A stretch of 64,000 nucleotides of DNA from JBCBSS01 sp039819065 (lineage in GTDB: Bacteria > Bacteroidota > Bacteroidia > Cytophagales > Cyclobacteriaceae), in NCBI GenBank assembly GCA_039819065.1, contig JBCBSS010000018.1, positions 5,367 to 69,366 of the forward strand, written 5' to 3'. Every line of letters starts with the position of its first letter. Positions within the stretch are counted from its first letter, which is position 1. The position numbers and the translations under genes were made by a program. The notes beneath the pieces were generated by a model. That model made no database searches. It was not told the DNA's origin and saw only the letters and a program-made list of their open reading frames with translations. Positions 7,745-16,225 of this stretch are shown in pieces.

Positions 7745-9019
7745 TCAGTTTATAATATCAAACCCTGTATACGGAACCAGTACTTCAGGTATTTTGATAC
7801 CCTCAGGTGTCTGATTGTTTTCGATTATGCTGGCTACTATTCTAGGTAAGGCTAGCGCACTTCCATTAAGGGTATGCAGTAATTTCTTTTTGTTATCACT
7901 GTCCTTAAAACGTAGCTTCAGTCTATTGGCCTGATAAGTCTCAAAATTACTGACCGAGCTTACTTCTAACCATCGCTTTTGTGCTGAAGAAAAAACCTCC
8001 ATATCATACGTGATGGCAGACGTAAAACCAAGATCACCACCGCATAGATTAAGTACTCGGTAGTGTAATTCCAGTTTTTCCAACAGCCCTTGCACATGAT
8101 CGCACATTTCTTTTAAGGCATCGTAGGATTTGTCTGGGTGCTGAATCTGCACTATTTCGACTTTATCGAACTGATGCAACCTGTTGAGTCCGCGAACGTG
8201 AGCCCCCCAAGAGCCTGCTTCTCTCCTGAAGCAAGGTGTGTACCCAACCTTTTTGACCGGCAGTTCACTTTCGTTAAGAATGGTATCTCTGTATATGTTA
8301 GTAATAGGTACTTCGGCAGTAGGTATCAAATAAAGGTCATCCTCACCTACATGATACATTTGCCCTTCTTTATCTGGTAATTGACCCGTACCGTATCCTG
8401 ATGCTTCATTGATCAGTATGGGTGGCTGAACTTCGGCATATCCTGCCTTTGCGGCTTCATCAAGGAAAAAGTTGATCATAGCACGTTGTAGTCTGGCTCC
8501 TTTACCTTTATAGACAGGAAAACCAGCTCCGGTGATTTTATTGCCAAGATCGAAATCGATAATATCGTATTTCTTGATTAGCTCCCAGTGGGGTAATGCA
8601 TCCTCACCTAATTCGGCAGGACTACCCTTTTCCATAACCACTACGTTATCACCTGGGGTATTGCCTACGGGTACGTCTTTATTGGGCAGGTTAGGAACCG
8701 TATATAACAGTTCATTCAATTGTTGCTCGAGTTGATCAAGTTTTTCCCCTAAGGTTTTGCTCTCTGACCTGAGTTGTCCTGCCTTGGTTTTTACGCCCTC
8801 CGCTTCTTCGCGCTCACCTTGTTTCATAAGTTGGCCGATTTGCTTAGACAGATTGTTTGACTCGGCTAGCACTGAATCTCGATTGGTCTGCGTATTTCTA
8901 CGTTCCTCATCCAGAGAGATGATTTCGCTTATGACACTATTCGCTTCAGAAAAACCTCTCTTTTCGAGTCTTTCTATAACTGTTTGGCTATTTTCCCTTA
9001 TGTAAGTTAACTGTAACAT
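7745..9019 (-). CDS. serS: Seryl-tRNA synthetase
   Basis: A 424-residue class II synthetase that charges tRNA-Ser. The start MLQLTYIRENSQ is the standard SerS opening, so the ATG at 9019 is chosen over one eight codons upstream. Residues about 30-105 are the antiparallel coiled-coil arm that binds the tRNA long variable arm. The catalytic domain has motif 2 (CFRREAGSWG) and motif 3 (TLNGSALALPRIVASIIEN). Length and domains are normal for the family. It stands alone on the minus strand, back to back with rho. A -7 element lies 22 bases before the start. Confidence 0.97.
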   Translation of the reverse strand: MLQLTYIRENSQTVIERLEKRGFSEANSVISEIISLDEERRNTQTNRDSVLAESNNLSKQIGQLMKQGEREEAEGVKTKAGQLRSESKTLGEKLDQLEQQLNELLYTVPNLPNKDVPVGNTPGDNVVVMEKGSPAELGEDALPHWELIKKYDIIDFDLGNKITGAGFPVYKGKGARLQRAMINFFLDEAAKAGYAEVQPPILINEASGYGTGQLPDKEGQMYHVGEDDLYLIPTAEVPITNIYRDTILNESELPVKKVGYTPCFRREAGSWGAHVRGLNRLHQFDKVEIVQIQHPDKSYDALKEMCDHVQGLLEKLELHYRVLNLCGGDLGFTSAITYDMEVFSSAQKRWLEVSSVSNFETYQANRLKLRFKDSDNKKKLLHTLNGSALALPRIVASIIENNQTPEGIKIPEVLVPYTGFDIIN

Positions 9020-9040
9020 GGTTGCGGTGTATTTGGGCGT

Positions 9041-9048
9041 CAAAAATA
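9041..9048 (-). promoter_or_regulatory. -7 promoter element of serS
   Basis: The minus strand reads TATTTTTG, an exact match to the Bacteroidota TAnnTTTG box. It would give a leader of about 15 bases for serS. No clear -33 TTTG is seen. Confidence 0.5.
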
Positions 9049-9120
9049 ATCCAATTTGCGACTAATCACTGTTATTTCAGTCTAAGAATGGTTTTTGGAA
9101 CATAAAATTATTTTTTGCCC

Positions 9121-9151
9121 TTGACTATTACACCACCTTAGCATATTATTG
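9121..9151 (+). promoter_or_regulatory. Candidate rho promoter
   Basis: TTG (9121-9123), a spacer of 20 bases and TATTATTG (9144-9151, one mismatch to TAnnTTTG) fit the Bacteroidota sigma-A layout. It implies a leader of about 190 bases. Confidence 0.4.
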
Positions 9152-9347
9152 CACTATCAATTGACATTAAGGCAATTCCTGAAGGTCATATCTTTTTTAC
9201 GATAATCATTATCCATATATATTTGTTGAGTCTCTAAAATAGCGTGCGGGTCGTACCATTCCCTGGACTCCCACATTTGACACGAAGCAAAAAATTCTAA
9301 ATTCTCAAATATTAATCCTTTACTATTCCCTTCATTATTAAAACTGT

Positions 9348-10910
9348 ATGTATACCATTGAAGATTTGAATGTGAGGCTTCTCTCCGAGTTGAAAGAGAT
9401 TGCCGAAGAGATGGGCTTGAAAAATTATAAGAAACTTGCCAAGAAAGATCTTGTCTACAAAATACTAGATCAACAGGCAGTAGCCCCACAGGCAGGCTCA
9501 TCCGACAAGAAAGAGGAAGCCAAAAGCAGCGAGGCTAAAACTAACAAAGCGCCTAGAAAGAGAGAGAATGTGAAGCCAGTAGAGGAGAAAAAGCAAGAGA
9601 AAGAACTTTCTTCCGAAGAGCTGCTTGAGTCATTCAATATTGAGCTAGACGAGAGCATTACTTCATTTCAGAGTGAAATTGCTCCTGCAGAAGCTAAACC
9701 AGAGCCTCCTGCTGAAAAACCTCAGAGAAATCAACCTCAAAGAAGAGATAGAGAAGACCACCGTAACAAGAAGAAGGAAAACCCTGTAAAGGATTTTGAC
9801 GGTGTAATTGAGAATGAAGGAGTACTTGAAATTATGCAGGATGGCTACGGATTCTTGAGGTCATCGGATTATAATTATCTGGCGAGCCCGGATGATATTT
9901 ATGTATCACCATCACAAATCAAGCTATTCGGCTTGAAAACAGGTGATGCTGTAAAAGGTCAAATCAGACCGCCTAAGGAAGGGGAAAAATATTTCGCACT
10001 TCTACGTGTGGAAAACGTAAATGGCAAAACGACCGAGGAAATCAGGGACAGGGTTCCTTTTGAATACCTGACGCCACTTTTCCCGGAAGAGAAAATTAAC
10101 CTCAGTACTCAACCAAGTAATTACTCTACCAGAATACTAGACCTTTTTGCACCGATTGGTAAAGGACAAAGAGGTATGATCGTTGCCCAGCCTAAGACTG
10201 GTAAAACGGTTCTCCTTAAGAATATCGCCAACGCTATCAGCGAGAACCACCCGGAATGCTACCTCATTATATTGCTTATTGATGAGCGACCTGAAGAGGT
10301 TACCGATATGGCCAGAAGCGTAAAAGCCGAGGTTATCTCATCTACTTTTGACGAGCAAGCAGAAAGACATGTGAAAGTGTCTAGCATTGTATTGGAGAAG
10401 GCTAAGAGAATGGTGGAATGTGGACACGACGTGGTAATCCTTCTAGATTCAATTACCAGGTTAGCGAGAGCTTACAATACAGTTGTACCTTCTTCTGGTA
10501 AAATACTTTCAGGTGGTGTGGATGCAAACGCACTTCACAAACCAAAAAGATTCTTTGGAGCAGCTAGAAATGTTGAAAACGGTGGTTCACTTACCATTAT
10601 CGCTACTGCACTGATCGAAACTGGTTCTAAAATGGACGAGGTTATCTTTGAAGAATTCAAAGGTACAGGTAACATGGAGCTTCAGCTGGATAGGAAACTA
10701 TCTAACAAACGTGTGTACCCTGCGATCGATGTTCCTGCTTCCGGAACTAGGAGAGAAGATCTTCTTATGTCAGAAGAAGAACTTCAAAGAGTATGGATAT
10801 TGCGCAAGTTCATGTCTGACATGAATTCTAATGAGGCGATGGAGTTCTTATTAGAGAAAATGAGAGGGACTAGAAACAATGAAGAATTCCTGATCTCAAT
10901 GAACGGGTAA
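9348..10910 (+). CDS. rho: Transcription termination factor Rho
   Basis: A 520-residue hexameric RNA-dependent ATPase. Residues 1-45 are the Rho N-terminal helical domain (MYTIEDLNVRLLSELKEIAEE). Residues about 46-150 are a low-complexity insertion rich in E, K, P, N and R, typical of Bacteroidota Rho. The cold-shock-like RNA-binding domain follows (GVLEIMQDGYGFLRS), then the motor with Walker A QPKTGKT near residue 281, Walker B VVILLDSITRLARA and the GTGNMEL secondary-site loop. It ends transcripts and is expected to be autoregulated through its long leader. It is monocistronic, with a terminator 28 bases behind the stop. Confidence 0.98.
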   Translation: MYTIEDLNVRLLSELKEIAEEMGLKNYKKLAKKDLVYKILDQQAVAPQAGSSDKKEEAKSSEAKTNKAPRKRENVKPVEEKKQEKELSSEELLESFNIELDESITSFQSEIAPAEAKPEPPAEKPQRNQPQRRDREDHRNKKKENPVKDFDGVIENEGVLEIMQDGYGFLRSSDYNYLASPDDIYVSPSQIKLFGLKTGDAVKGQIRPPKEGEKYFALLRVENVNGKTTEEIRDRVPFEYLTPLFPEEKINLSTQPSNYSTRILDLFAPIGKGQRGMIVAQPKTGKTVLLKNIANAISENHPECYLIILLIDERPEEVTDMARSVKAEVISSTFDEQAERHVKVSSIVLEKAKRMVECGHDVVILLDSITRLARAYNTVVPSSGKILSGGVDANALHKPKRFFGAARNVENGGSLTIIATALIETGSKMDEVIFEEFKGTGNMELQLDRKLSNKRVYPAIDVPASGTRREDLLMSEEELQRVWILRKFMSDMNSNEAMEFLLEKMRGTRNNEEFLISMNG

Positions 10911-10938
10911 GGATTCTGTTGATATAAAACTTTAAGAG

Positions 10939-10972
10939 GCCTTGGAAACTGAACGTTTTCAAGGCTTTTTTT
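10939..10972 (+). terminator. Intrinsic terminator of rho
   Basis: GCCTTGGAAAC (10939-10949) pairs with GTTTTCAAGGC (10955-10965) around a short loop, one G-T wobble, followed by seven T residues. Confidence 0.9.
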
Positions 10973-10976
10973 CTGC

Positions 10977-11543
10977 CTATAGTATCTTTAACAATTCCTC
11001 CTTGGAGAGGACGGTAGCAAACTCCTCATGAAGGCTTGCCAAAGAAATATTATGTACCTCTTCAGCAGGAAAAACTTCTCCATTAAGTCCTTTTCTATCG
11101 AAAGTGGCGGTAACATCTGATAGGAGAAATGCTTTGAAACCGAGGTTACCAGCCATGCGTGTAGTGGTAGAGATGCAATGGTTAGTAGTCAGCCCTACGA
11201 TTACCAAAGTATCTATTCCTTTTTCCTTCAAATACTTTTCAAGACCAGTACCTATAAAAGCACTATTAACCTGCTTTGGAAACATCGGTTCACCATTTTG
11301 AGGTACGGCAAAGGCTTTGAGCTTATTACCTTCATGGTTCGGGTTTAGTGGTGAGTTCGGTTCAGTAGAATCATGTTTGGAATGGATAACAGGCAGGCCC
11401 ATTTCCCTCCAAGTGTTCAGGAGCTGCCCAAGTTTATCTTCTAGATCAGGGTTATTGCGATTTCCGCCCCAATGGTTTTCCAGGTCAAACCCTTCTTGAA
11501 CATCTATTACCAAAAGGGCTGGATTACTATCCTTTAAAGCCAT
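10977..11543 (-). CDS. Isochorismatase-like cysteine hydrolase
   Basis: A 188-residue single-domain protein of the isochorismatase-like hydrolase family. It starts with the LLVIDVQEGFD strand that carries the catalytic aspartate and has GLTTNHCISTTTRMAGNLGF with the nucleophilic cysteine; a lysine is present in the region before it. Family members hydrolyse nicotinamide, N-carbamoyl amines or similar amides; the substrate here is not known. It overlaps the end of the saccharopine-dehydrogenase-like gene by 17 bases on the same strand, which suggests coupled translation and perhaps a shared pathway. Confidence 0.88.
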   Translation of the reverse strand: MALKDSNPALLVIDVQEGFDLENHWGGNRNNPDLEDKLGQLLNTWREMGLPVIHSKHDSTEPNSPLNPNHEGNKLKAFAVPQNGEPMFPKQVNSAFIGTGLEKYLKEKGIDTLVIVGLTTNHCISTTTRMAGNLGFKAFLLSDVTATFDRKGLNGEVFPAEEVHNISLASLHEEFATVLSKEELLKIL

Positions 11544-12756
11544 ATAATTTTCCGTTAAGGTAGTTTTCTAAATACATGAAGTATACTGTAAGCCCTCCAT
11601 TTTCAGTAATGGTAGCTCTCTTGATCATTCCTTGATCATCAGGCCCCAATAAATTGGGAAGGACATTGTCGACTAATTCTTGGCCAAAGTCATGTGATGC
11701 ATCCCTTGGAAGTTCGCATGGTAAATTATCTACTGCCATCACGGTGATATTCCCCTCATCCACATAGGCAGACTCCACTGTATCTTCACTAGGGTTGTAA
11801 TCGTAGACAGGGTCTTCTATCGTGCTTGCTTTTTTGGTAGATGGAATCGACCCTTCAATATCGCAGGTAATATCAGCAACCACTTTAATCTTAAAATCCT
11901 CTTTAATGATATCTTCCCTCTCGAATAGCACCGGAGCCTTGGGGTCCCAAAAAGCACCGGCAATAAGTATATCTGAGACCTGGGCATATTTCAGAAAATC
12001 ACCTTGATATGTCTCTGGGTGATTATAGAAATCATGCCTGACGAATTCCCCGCCATCTTTAGGTCTGTGGTAATCTCTACTGTTCAACTGCGTAAATACG
12101 GCCTCTTGGAATTTCTCCTCTAGAAAAGCAGCCGGTGTTACTCTTCTTAATCCAAGCGCATATAAAACCTCCATTGCGCCTTTTGCGACACGGCCTCCGC
12201 CGGTAAGAGCAATCTTTACTTTTGGCAAGTTCACCTTAAGGAGTTCCACTTTTAGCTCGTTAAGGTCAAAGCATTCGTGGGCTGGTTTTATTTCGTAAAG
12301 ATTGTAGCGCTTCCCGAAGGTAAGAATAGCATTGTATGCCCCTACTAGTCCCGCATATCTACCAAAAGCGATCACACGGTTACCTTCTTCATTAGTGAGT
12401 ACCTCATAGTCGATTAACCTGATGTTCTTTTGGACTATTTCTCTAAGCAAATCGCGATTGTAGGGCTGCTCTTTTATCGTATGTGAGAAGAAGAAATAGG
12501 TTTTATCGGCTAAAAGATTGGGGATAGGTACCTCTTTCACCCCTAAAAGTATTTGACAATCACTTACATCCTCAACGACTTTAACGCCCAGTTTTTCATA
12601 ATCATCATCTGCGAAACATCTTATTTCACTGGATTGACATAGCACTTCTACATTGAATTTTTCCTGAACGTATTTGGCCTGCTCGGGAGTGAGTGGCACA
12701 CGTCTATCGATGGGGACTTTGCCTTCCTTTATGATTCCGATTTTTACTTTGTCCAT
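11527..12756 (-). CDS. Saccharopine dehydrogenase-like NAD(P)-dependent oxidoreductase
   Basis: A 409-residue protein of the alanine dehydrogenase / lysine-forming saccharopine dehydrogenase (LYS1-like) superfamily. The N-terminal domain opens IGIIKEGKVPIDRRVPLTP, the substrate-side signature, and the Rossmann part has ALTGGGRVAKGAMEVL as dinucleotide loop. LYS1 enzymes release lysine from saccharopine; most bacterial members are uncharacterised and Bacteroidota make lysine by the diaminopimelate route (dapF is in this window), so a catabolic or different role is likely. It is the first gene of a two-gene unit with the isochorismatase-like hydrolase. An exact -7 box lies 26 bases upstream. 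Confidence 0.85.
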   Translation of the reverse strand: MDKVKIGIIKEGKVPIDRRVPLTPEQAKYVQEKFNVEVLCQSSEIRCFADDDYEKLGVKVVEDVSDCQILLGVKEVPIPNLLADKTYFFFSHTIKEQPYNRDLLREIVQKNIRLIDYEVLTNEEGNRVIAFGRYAGLVGAYNAILTFGKRYNLYEIKPAHECFDLNELKVELLKVNLPKVKIALTGGGRVAKGAMEVLYALGLRRVTPAAFLEEKFQEAVFTQLNSRDYHRPKDGGEFVRHDFYNHPETYQGDFLKYAQVSDILIAGAFWDPKAPVLFEREDIIKEDFKIKVVADITCDIEGSIPSTKKASTIEDPVYDYNPSEDTVESAYVDEGNITVMAVDNLPCELPRDASHDFGQELVDNVLPNLLGPDDQGMIKRATITENGGLTVYFMYLENYLNGKLYGFKG

Positions 12757-12781
12757 TATGGGTAGATTGAATAGTAGAATC

Positions 12782-12789
12782 CAAATTTA
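12782..12789 (-). promoter_or_regulatory. -7 element for the saccharopine-dehydrogenase-like gene
   Basis: The minus strand reads TAAATTTG, an exact TAnnTTTG box, in the 75-base divergent gap. The start codon is at 12756. No clear -33 partner. Confidence 0.5.
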
Positions 12790-12803
12790 GCGGATAATTG
12801 GCT

Positions 12804-12811
12804 TAACTTTG
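12804..12811 (+). promoter_or_regulatory. -7 element for the isoprenylcysteine-methyltransferase-like gene
   Basis: TAACTTTG is an exact TAnnTTTG box 20 bases before the ATG at 12832; with the opposite box at 12782-12789 it makes a compact divergent promoter pair. Confidence 0.5.
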
Positions 12812-12831
12812 GGCAATAAGAGATCATAAAT

Positions 12832-13419
12832 ATGACATCTTCATTATTACTTCTGGTACTCATTTGGGTCATTTATTTTTTCTTGCACAGTTTTTTGGCA
12901 GCTACGGGGGTGAAGGCTTTTTTTAGTTCCAAAATCGGCTTAGAAGGTAAGACCTATAGGTTGATGTACAATTTCATATCCGGAGTAGGCCTGCTGGTAG
13001 CCTTGTTTTTTAACAGTACTATTCAATCGGAGTTTCTGATCAACCCTGATGGGCCTGCCAGGGCATTTAGCTTGATAACTGCCGGGACGGGGGTGTTGAT
13101 CATCAGAGCGACTTTTAAGTCTTATGATTTGGGAGCTTTTCTAGGCTTCAGAGAGGAGTCAGATAAGGATTTCAAACAAAATGGGATGCTGAAGTATGTC
13201 CGACACCCTTTGTATTCTGGTACTATATTGGTCTTGATTGGATTTTGGTTGTTCATACCAAATGTACCAACTGCGGTCACGGTTGTTTGCCACTTCGTAT
13301 ACCTTGCCATAGGAATAAGGTTAGAAGAGCATAAGTTAATCAGCCTCTTTGGAGAGAAATACCTAAGGTACAAGCAAGAAGTACCTATGCTTGTACCAAG
13401 AATCCGGTTATTTAATTAA
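12832..13419 (+). CDS. Isoprenylcysteine methyltransferase (ICMT)/NnrU-like membrane protein
   Basis: A 195-residue integral membrane protein with about five hydrophobic segments. The C-terminal half has the ICMT/phospholipid-methyltransferase signature: KYVRHPLYSGTILVLIGFWL, then RLEEHKLISLFGEKYLRYKQEVP, where the R-H-P and E-E residues hold S-adenosylmethionine. Members methylate a hydrophobic substrate at the membrane; the bacterial substrate is unknown. It is a single plus-strand gene squeezed between minus-strand operons and ends five bases from the small acidic protein gene on the other strand. Confidence 0.8.
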   Translation: MTSSLLLLVLIWVIYFFLHSFLAATGVKAFFSSKIGLEGKTYRLMYNFISGVGLLVALFFNSTIQSEFLINPDGPARAFSLITAGTGVLIIRATFKSYDLGAFLGFREESDKDFKQNGMLKYVRHPLYSGTILVLIGFWLFIPNVPTAVTVVCHFVYLAIGIRLEEHKLISLFGEKYLRYKQEVPMLVPRIRLFN

Positions 13420-13424
13420 TCGAT

Positions 13425-13688
13425 TTACTTATCTTCTGGGCTTTTGTCATCCGATTTATCGTCTTCCTGATCATCGAATGAGCCGGTATCTTTGATATTA
13501 TCGTAATCCTCTCTTTCTAAGAGTTTCTTATCCTCGACGTTCTTGTTTAAAAACTCATTGATTTTATCAATGTCGTAGTTAGTCTTTATCTCGCCGAAAG
13601 AGTCGATTTTGATGTTGAAACCGTCAAGCTCTGGATTTACCTTAGGCTCGTCTTTCTTTTCGTCTTTTTTATCGTCTTTATCTGACAT
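13425..13688 (-). CDS. Small acidic hypothetical protein downstream of gltX
   Basis: An 87-residue, extremely charged protein: the first 15 and the last 20 residues are almost only D, E, K, S and P, while the middle (LDGFNIKIDSFGEIKTNYDI) reads like a short ordered strand pair. No signal peptide or membrane segment. It starts two bases after the gltX stop, so it is surely co-transcribed with gltX. I recognise no family and assign no function; the coding evidence is the tight operon spacing and the mixed amphipathic middle. Confidence 0.75.
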   Translation of the reverse strand: MSDKDDKKDEKKDEPKVNPELDGFNIKIDSFGEIKTNYDIDKINEFLNKNVEDKKLLEREDYDNIKDTGSFDDQEDDKSDDKSPEDK

Positions 13689-13690
13689 AG

Positions 13691-15229
13691 CTAGCTTTGT
13701 TTAACTTCTAACTTTTCTATGGCTATATTGATTCGATCTATAGCCTCTTCTTTTCCTATGATTTCTATAGTACTCATAAGGTCGGGCCCTGAACCTAAAC
13801 CAGTAATGGCAAGCCTTACTGCTGGCATAACCCTTCCCAGGCCAATTTCGTTCTTTTCGACCGCTTGATTCAATGCGTTTTTTATGGTTTCCGCTGTAAA
13901 TTCCTCCATGCTTAATAATGAACTCGCAAAATCCTCCAGCACTGCCACTGCTTCGCCGGTCCACTTTTTCTTCATTACCTTTCCATCATATGTCTCAGGC
14001 CTTTGAAACAAGAAAGAGCCGCTTGTCCATAATTCTCGAGGGAATGTAATGCGTTCTTTCATCAATTCGCAGGCCTTTAGAATTTGAGATTCACTAGCAG
14101 AAACGCTCGCGTTAGCGATGTATTGCTTAAGAAATCCACTAAGCTCTTCAGCACTTTTTTGCTTGATGTACTGCTGATTAAACCACTTGGCTTTTTCTAT
14201 ATCGAACTTAGCTCCACCTTTGTTAATACGTTCAATAGAAAATGCTTCCGCCAGTTCTTCTAAAGAGAATATTTCCTGCTCTGACCCCGGGTTCCATCCC
14301 AATAAGGCCAGGAAATTGATGAAGGCATCAGGTAAATACCCTGCTTTTTCAAAGCCTGTAGATACGTCTCCTGATTCTGGATCAGGCCAATCCATTGGAA
14401 ATATAGGGAACCCATGTTTATCCGCATCACGCTTGCTAAGCTTACCGCTTCCTTCTGGCTTGAGTAACAATGGTAAGTGGCCAAATTGAGGCATACTATT
14501 TTCCCAACCCAAAAACTTATAAAGCAGCACATGCAAAGGGGCTGATGGCAACCATTCTTCTCCTCGTATCACATGGGTGATCTTCATGAGATAGTCATCT
14601 ACAACATTGGCTAGGTGATAGGTTGGCATCCCGTCAGACTTCATTATTACTTTGTCATCAATAGCGGAAGAGTGTACCATTACCCAACCTCTAACCATGT
14701 CATTTAATCTTACCTCCTCCTTTTTGGGTACTTTCAAGCGTATGACGTATGGCTCGCCCGATTCAATTCTTTTATTTACTTCCTCTTCGCTCAAGGTGAG
14801 CGAGTTTTTCATTGTATTTCTTGTGATGCTATTGTAGGTCTGAGCCGCAACTTTAGCTTCCTTTAGTTTTGCTCTCATTGCGTCTAGCTCTTCAGGCGTG
14901 TCAAAAGCATAATAAGCATTGCCATCCTGAAGCAGCTTCTCAGCATATTGCTGATAAATGTCTTTTCGCTCAGATTGCCTGTAAGGCCCATAAGGTCCAC
15001 CTAGGTCAGGGTTTTCATCCGTTTCGATTCCTACCCAGGCGAGTGAATTTTTTATATATTCTTCTGCACCTTTAACGAATCTGGTCTGGTCCGTATCTTC
15101 TATTCTAAGGACCATTTTACCGTTGTTCTTTCTCGCAAAAAGATAATTATAAAGTGCTGTGCGCACGCCCCCTATATGTAATGCTCCGGTCGGGCTTGGA
15201 GCAAACCTTACTCTAACTTCTTTTTCCAT
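13691..15229 (-). CDS. gltX: Glutamyl-tRNA synthetase
   Basis: A 512-residue class I synthetase that charges tRNA-Glu. The N-terminus has APSPTGALHIGG (the HIGH motif) and the KMSKS loop reads KLSKRDADKHG. The C-terminal alpha-helical anticodon-binding part is complete (residues about 340-510). Length matches the discriminating or non-discriminating bacterial form; which it is cannot be seen. It has its own -7 box in the 79-base gap behind the 162-residue membrane protein and is followed by the small acidic gene two bases later. Confidence 0.97.
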   Translation of the reverse strand: MEKEVRVRFAPSPTGALHIGGVRTALYNYLFARKNNGKMVLRIEDTDQTRFVKGAEEYIKNSLAWVGIETDENPDLGGPYGPYRQSERKDIYQQYAEKLLQDGNAYYAFDTPEELDAMRAKLKEAKVAAQTYNSITRNTMKNSLTLSEEEVNKRIESGEPYVIRLKVPKKEEVRLNDMVRGWVMVHSSAIDDKVIMKSDGMPTYHLANVVDDYLMKITHVIRGEEWLPSAPLHVLLYKFLGWENSMPQFGHLPLLLKPEGSGKLSKRDADKHGFPIFPMDWPDPESGDVSTGFEKAGYLPDAFINFLALLGWNPGSEQEIFSLEELAEAFSIERINKGGAKFDIEKAKWFNQQYIKQKSAEELSGFLKQYIANASVSASESQILKACELMKERITFPRELWTSGSFLFQRPETYDGKVMKKKWTGEAVAVLEDFASSLLSMEEFTAETIKNALNQAVEKNEIGLGRVMPAVRLAITGLGSGPDLMSTIEIIGKEEAIDRINIAIEKLEVKQS

Positions 15230-15283
15230 TTTGGGATTGACAAATTACAATCTTGATGATTGGTTATTATTGTGTTCTAGTTG

Positions 15284-15291
15284 CAAAATTA
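15284..15291 (-). promoter_or_regulatory. -7 element of gltX
   Basis: The minus strand reads TAATTTTG, an exact TAnnTTTG box, about 55 bases upstream of the gltX start. Confidence 0.45.
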
Positions 15292-15308
15292 CAAAAACTG
15301 GGCATAGG

Positions 15309-15797
15309 TTAACAGGAGTCTTTTGGCTCCTTTAAAAGATTTGAAAGGCTCTCTTTACTTCTGTTGACAAGCCGATTAAAACTGGCAATGGTGAAAGCAT
15401 AATTGAAAAGCCCTATAAGAAATGCTATCAGTGCATAATCGTTTCGTTTTACCAAGAACAAAGAGAAAATAACAGTCAGGAAAATAACGGTAGACCAGAA
15501 GTAGAGAAAAACTTTTGAACTGAAGAAAAGGCTATATCTGATAAAGACAATTGATCCTTGAGAAGTCGGTTCTATAACGCCATTTATGATTGGAACAAAA
15601 TTCTGTGCATGTCTTATGATGGGTGAAAGTGTGAATTTTTCCTCGTCTACGGTGCCGTTGAACTGATATGCCTGATCAGAATTTTCCCTCGGTTCATCTC
15701 TCGAGGGTTCTTTTGTTACTCCGGCGATTATTTCATAAACCTTTTTAGCGCTGATAGCTAACACTAATGTTTCAGATTGTGCCGGGAGCAAGTTCAT
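15309..15797 (-). CDS. Hypothetical protein with two membrane segments
   Basis: A 162-residue protein. The first 95 residues are soluble and strand-rich (LVLAISAKKVYEII, later FVPIINGVIEPTSQGSIVFIRY); two adjacent hydrophobic segments follow at about residues 96-140. The layout resembles uncharacterised membrane-anchored proteins common in Bacteroidota. It begins directly after the ridA stop with no spacer, so the two are co-transcribed. I do not recognise a named family and propose no function. Confidence 0.7.
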   Translation of the reverse strand: MNLLPAQSETLVLAISAKKVYEIIAGVTKEPSRDEPRENSDQAYQFNGTVDEEKFTLSPIIRHAQNFVPIINGVIEPTSQGSIVFIRYSLFFSSKVFLYFWSTVIFLTVIFSLFLVKRNDYALIAFLIGLFNYAFTIASFNRLVNRSKESLSNLLKEPKDSC

Positions 15798-16178
15798 TTA
15801 TTTAACGGCAATACAGGATATTTCGACTCTGACATCTTTTGGTAATCTGCTTACCTCTACGGTTTCCCTGGCAGGAGGCTCCACTTCAAAGTACGTACCG
15901 TAAGCATCATTGATCTTCACGAAGTCGTCCATGTCTTTGATAAAGATGCTACACTTCACAATGTTATTATAGCTAAGTCCAGCCTCTTCGAGCACAAACC
16001 CAATATTCTTCATTACCTGGTGGGTTTCTTCAGCAATATCACCGCTGATCAACTTTCCTGAAGCGGCATCAAGTGGTATTTGGCCGGAAACATATAGCGT
16101 GTCACCCGCCATAACTGCCTGGCTGTAAGGCCCGATAGGAGCAGGGGCGTTTTCTGAATTTATTGTGGTTTTGCTCAT
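15798..16178 (-). CDS. ridA: RidA family reactive imine deaminase
   Basis: A 126-residue protein that fits RidA along its length: SENAPAPIGPYSQAV, LYVSGQIPLD, the helix GFVLEEAGLSYNNIVK and the active-site arginine in PPARETVEVSRLPKDVRVEI. RidA trimers hydrolyse 2-aminoacrylate and related enamine/imine by-products of PLP enzymes to ketoacids. A glutamate follows the arginine where S/C is usual, a small variation. It leads a unit with the 162-residue membrane protein; its start faces the divergent 3-hydroxyacyl-CoA dehydrogenase-like gene over 47 bases. Confidence 0.93.
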   Translation of the reverse strand: MSKTTINSENAPAPIGPYSQAVMAGDTLYVSGQIPLDAASGKLISGDIAEETHQVMKNIGFVLEEAGLSYNNIVKCSIFIKDMDDFVKINDAYGTYFEVEPPARETVEVSRLPKDVRVEISCIAVK

Positions 16179-16200
16179 CTTAATTTGTCTGATTAATAAT

Positions 16201-16208
16201 TACTTTTG
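16201..16208 (+). promoter_or_regulatory. -7 element for the 3HCDH-like gene
   Basis: TACTTTTG, an exact TAnnTTTG box, 17 bases before the ATG at 16226 in the 47-base divergent gap with ridA. Confidence 0.5.
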
Positions 16209-16225
16209 ACTTTAAACCCGAAGTT

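Larger units (their letters stand above)
9020..9347. other. Divergent serS/rho intergenic region with promoters
   Basis: This 328-base gap carries no convincing gene. It holds a minus-strand -7 element for serS (TATTTTTG, complement of 9041-9048) and a plus-strand candidate for rho at 9121-9151. About 190 bases between that candidate and the rho ATG would form a long leader, in line with the autoregulation known for rho. Confidence 0.5.

Noticed and set aside
9157..9501. A minus-strand frame over the rho leader and start
   Set aside because: It runs antisense over rho coding and its leader; composition does not look like a protein.
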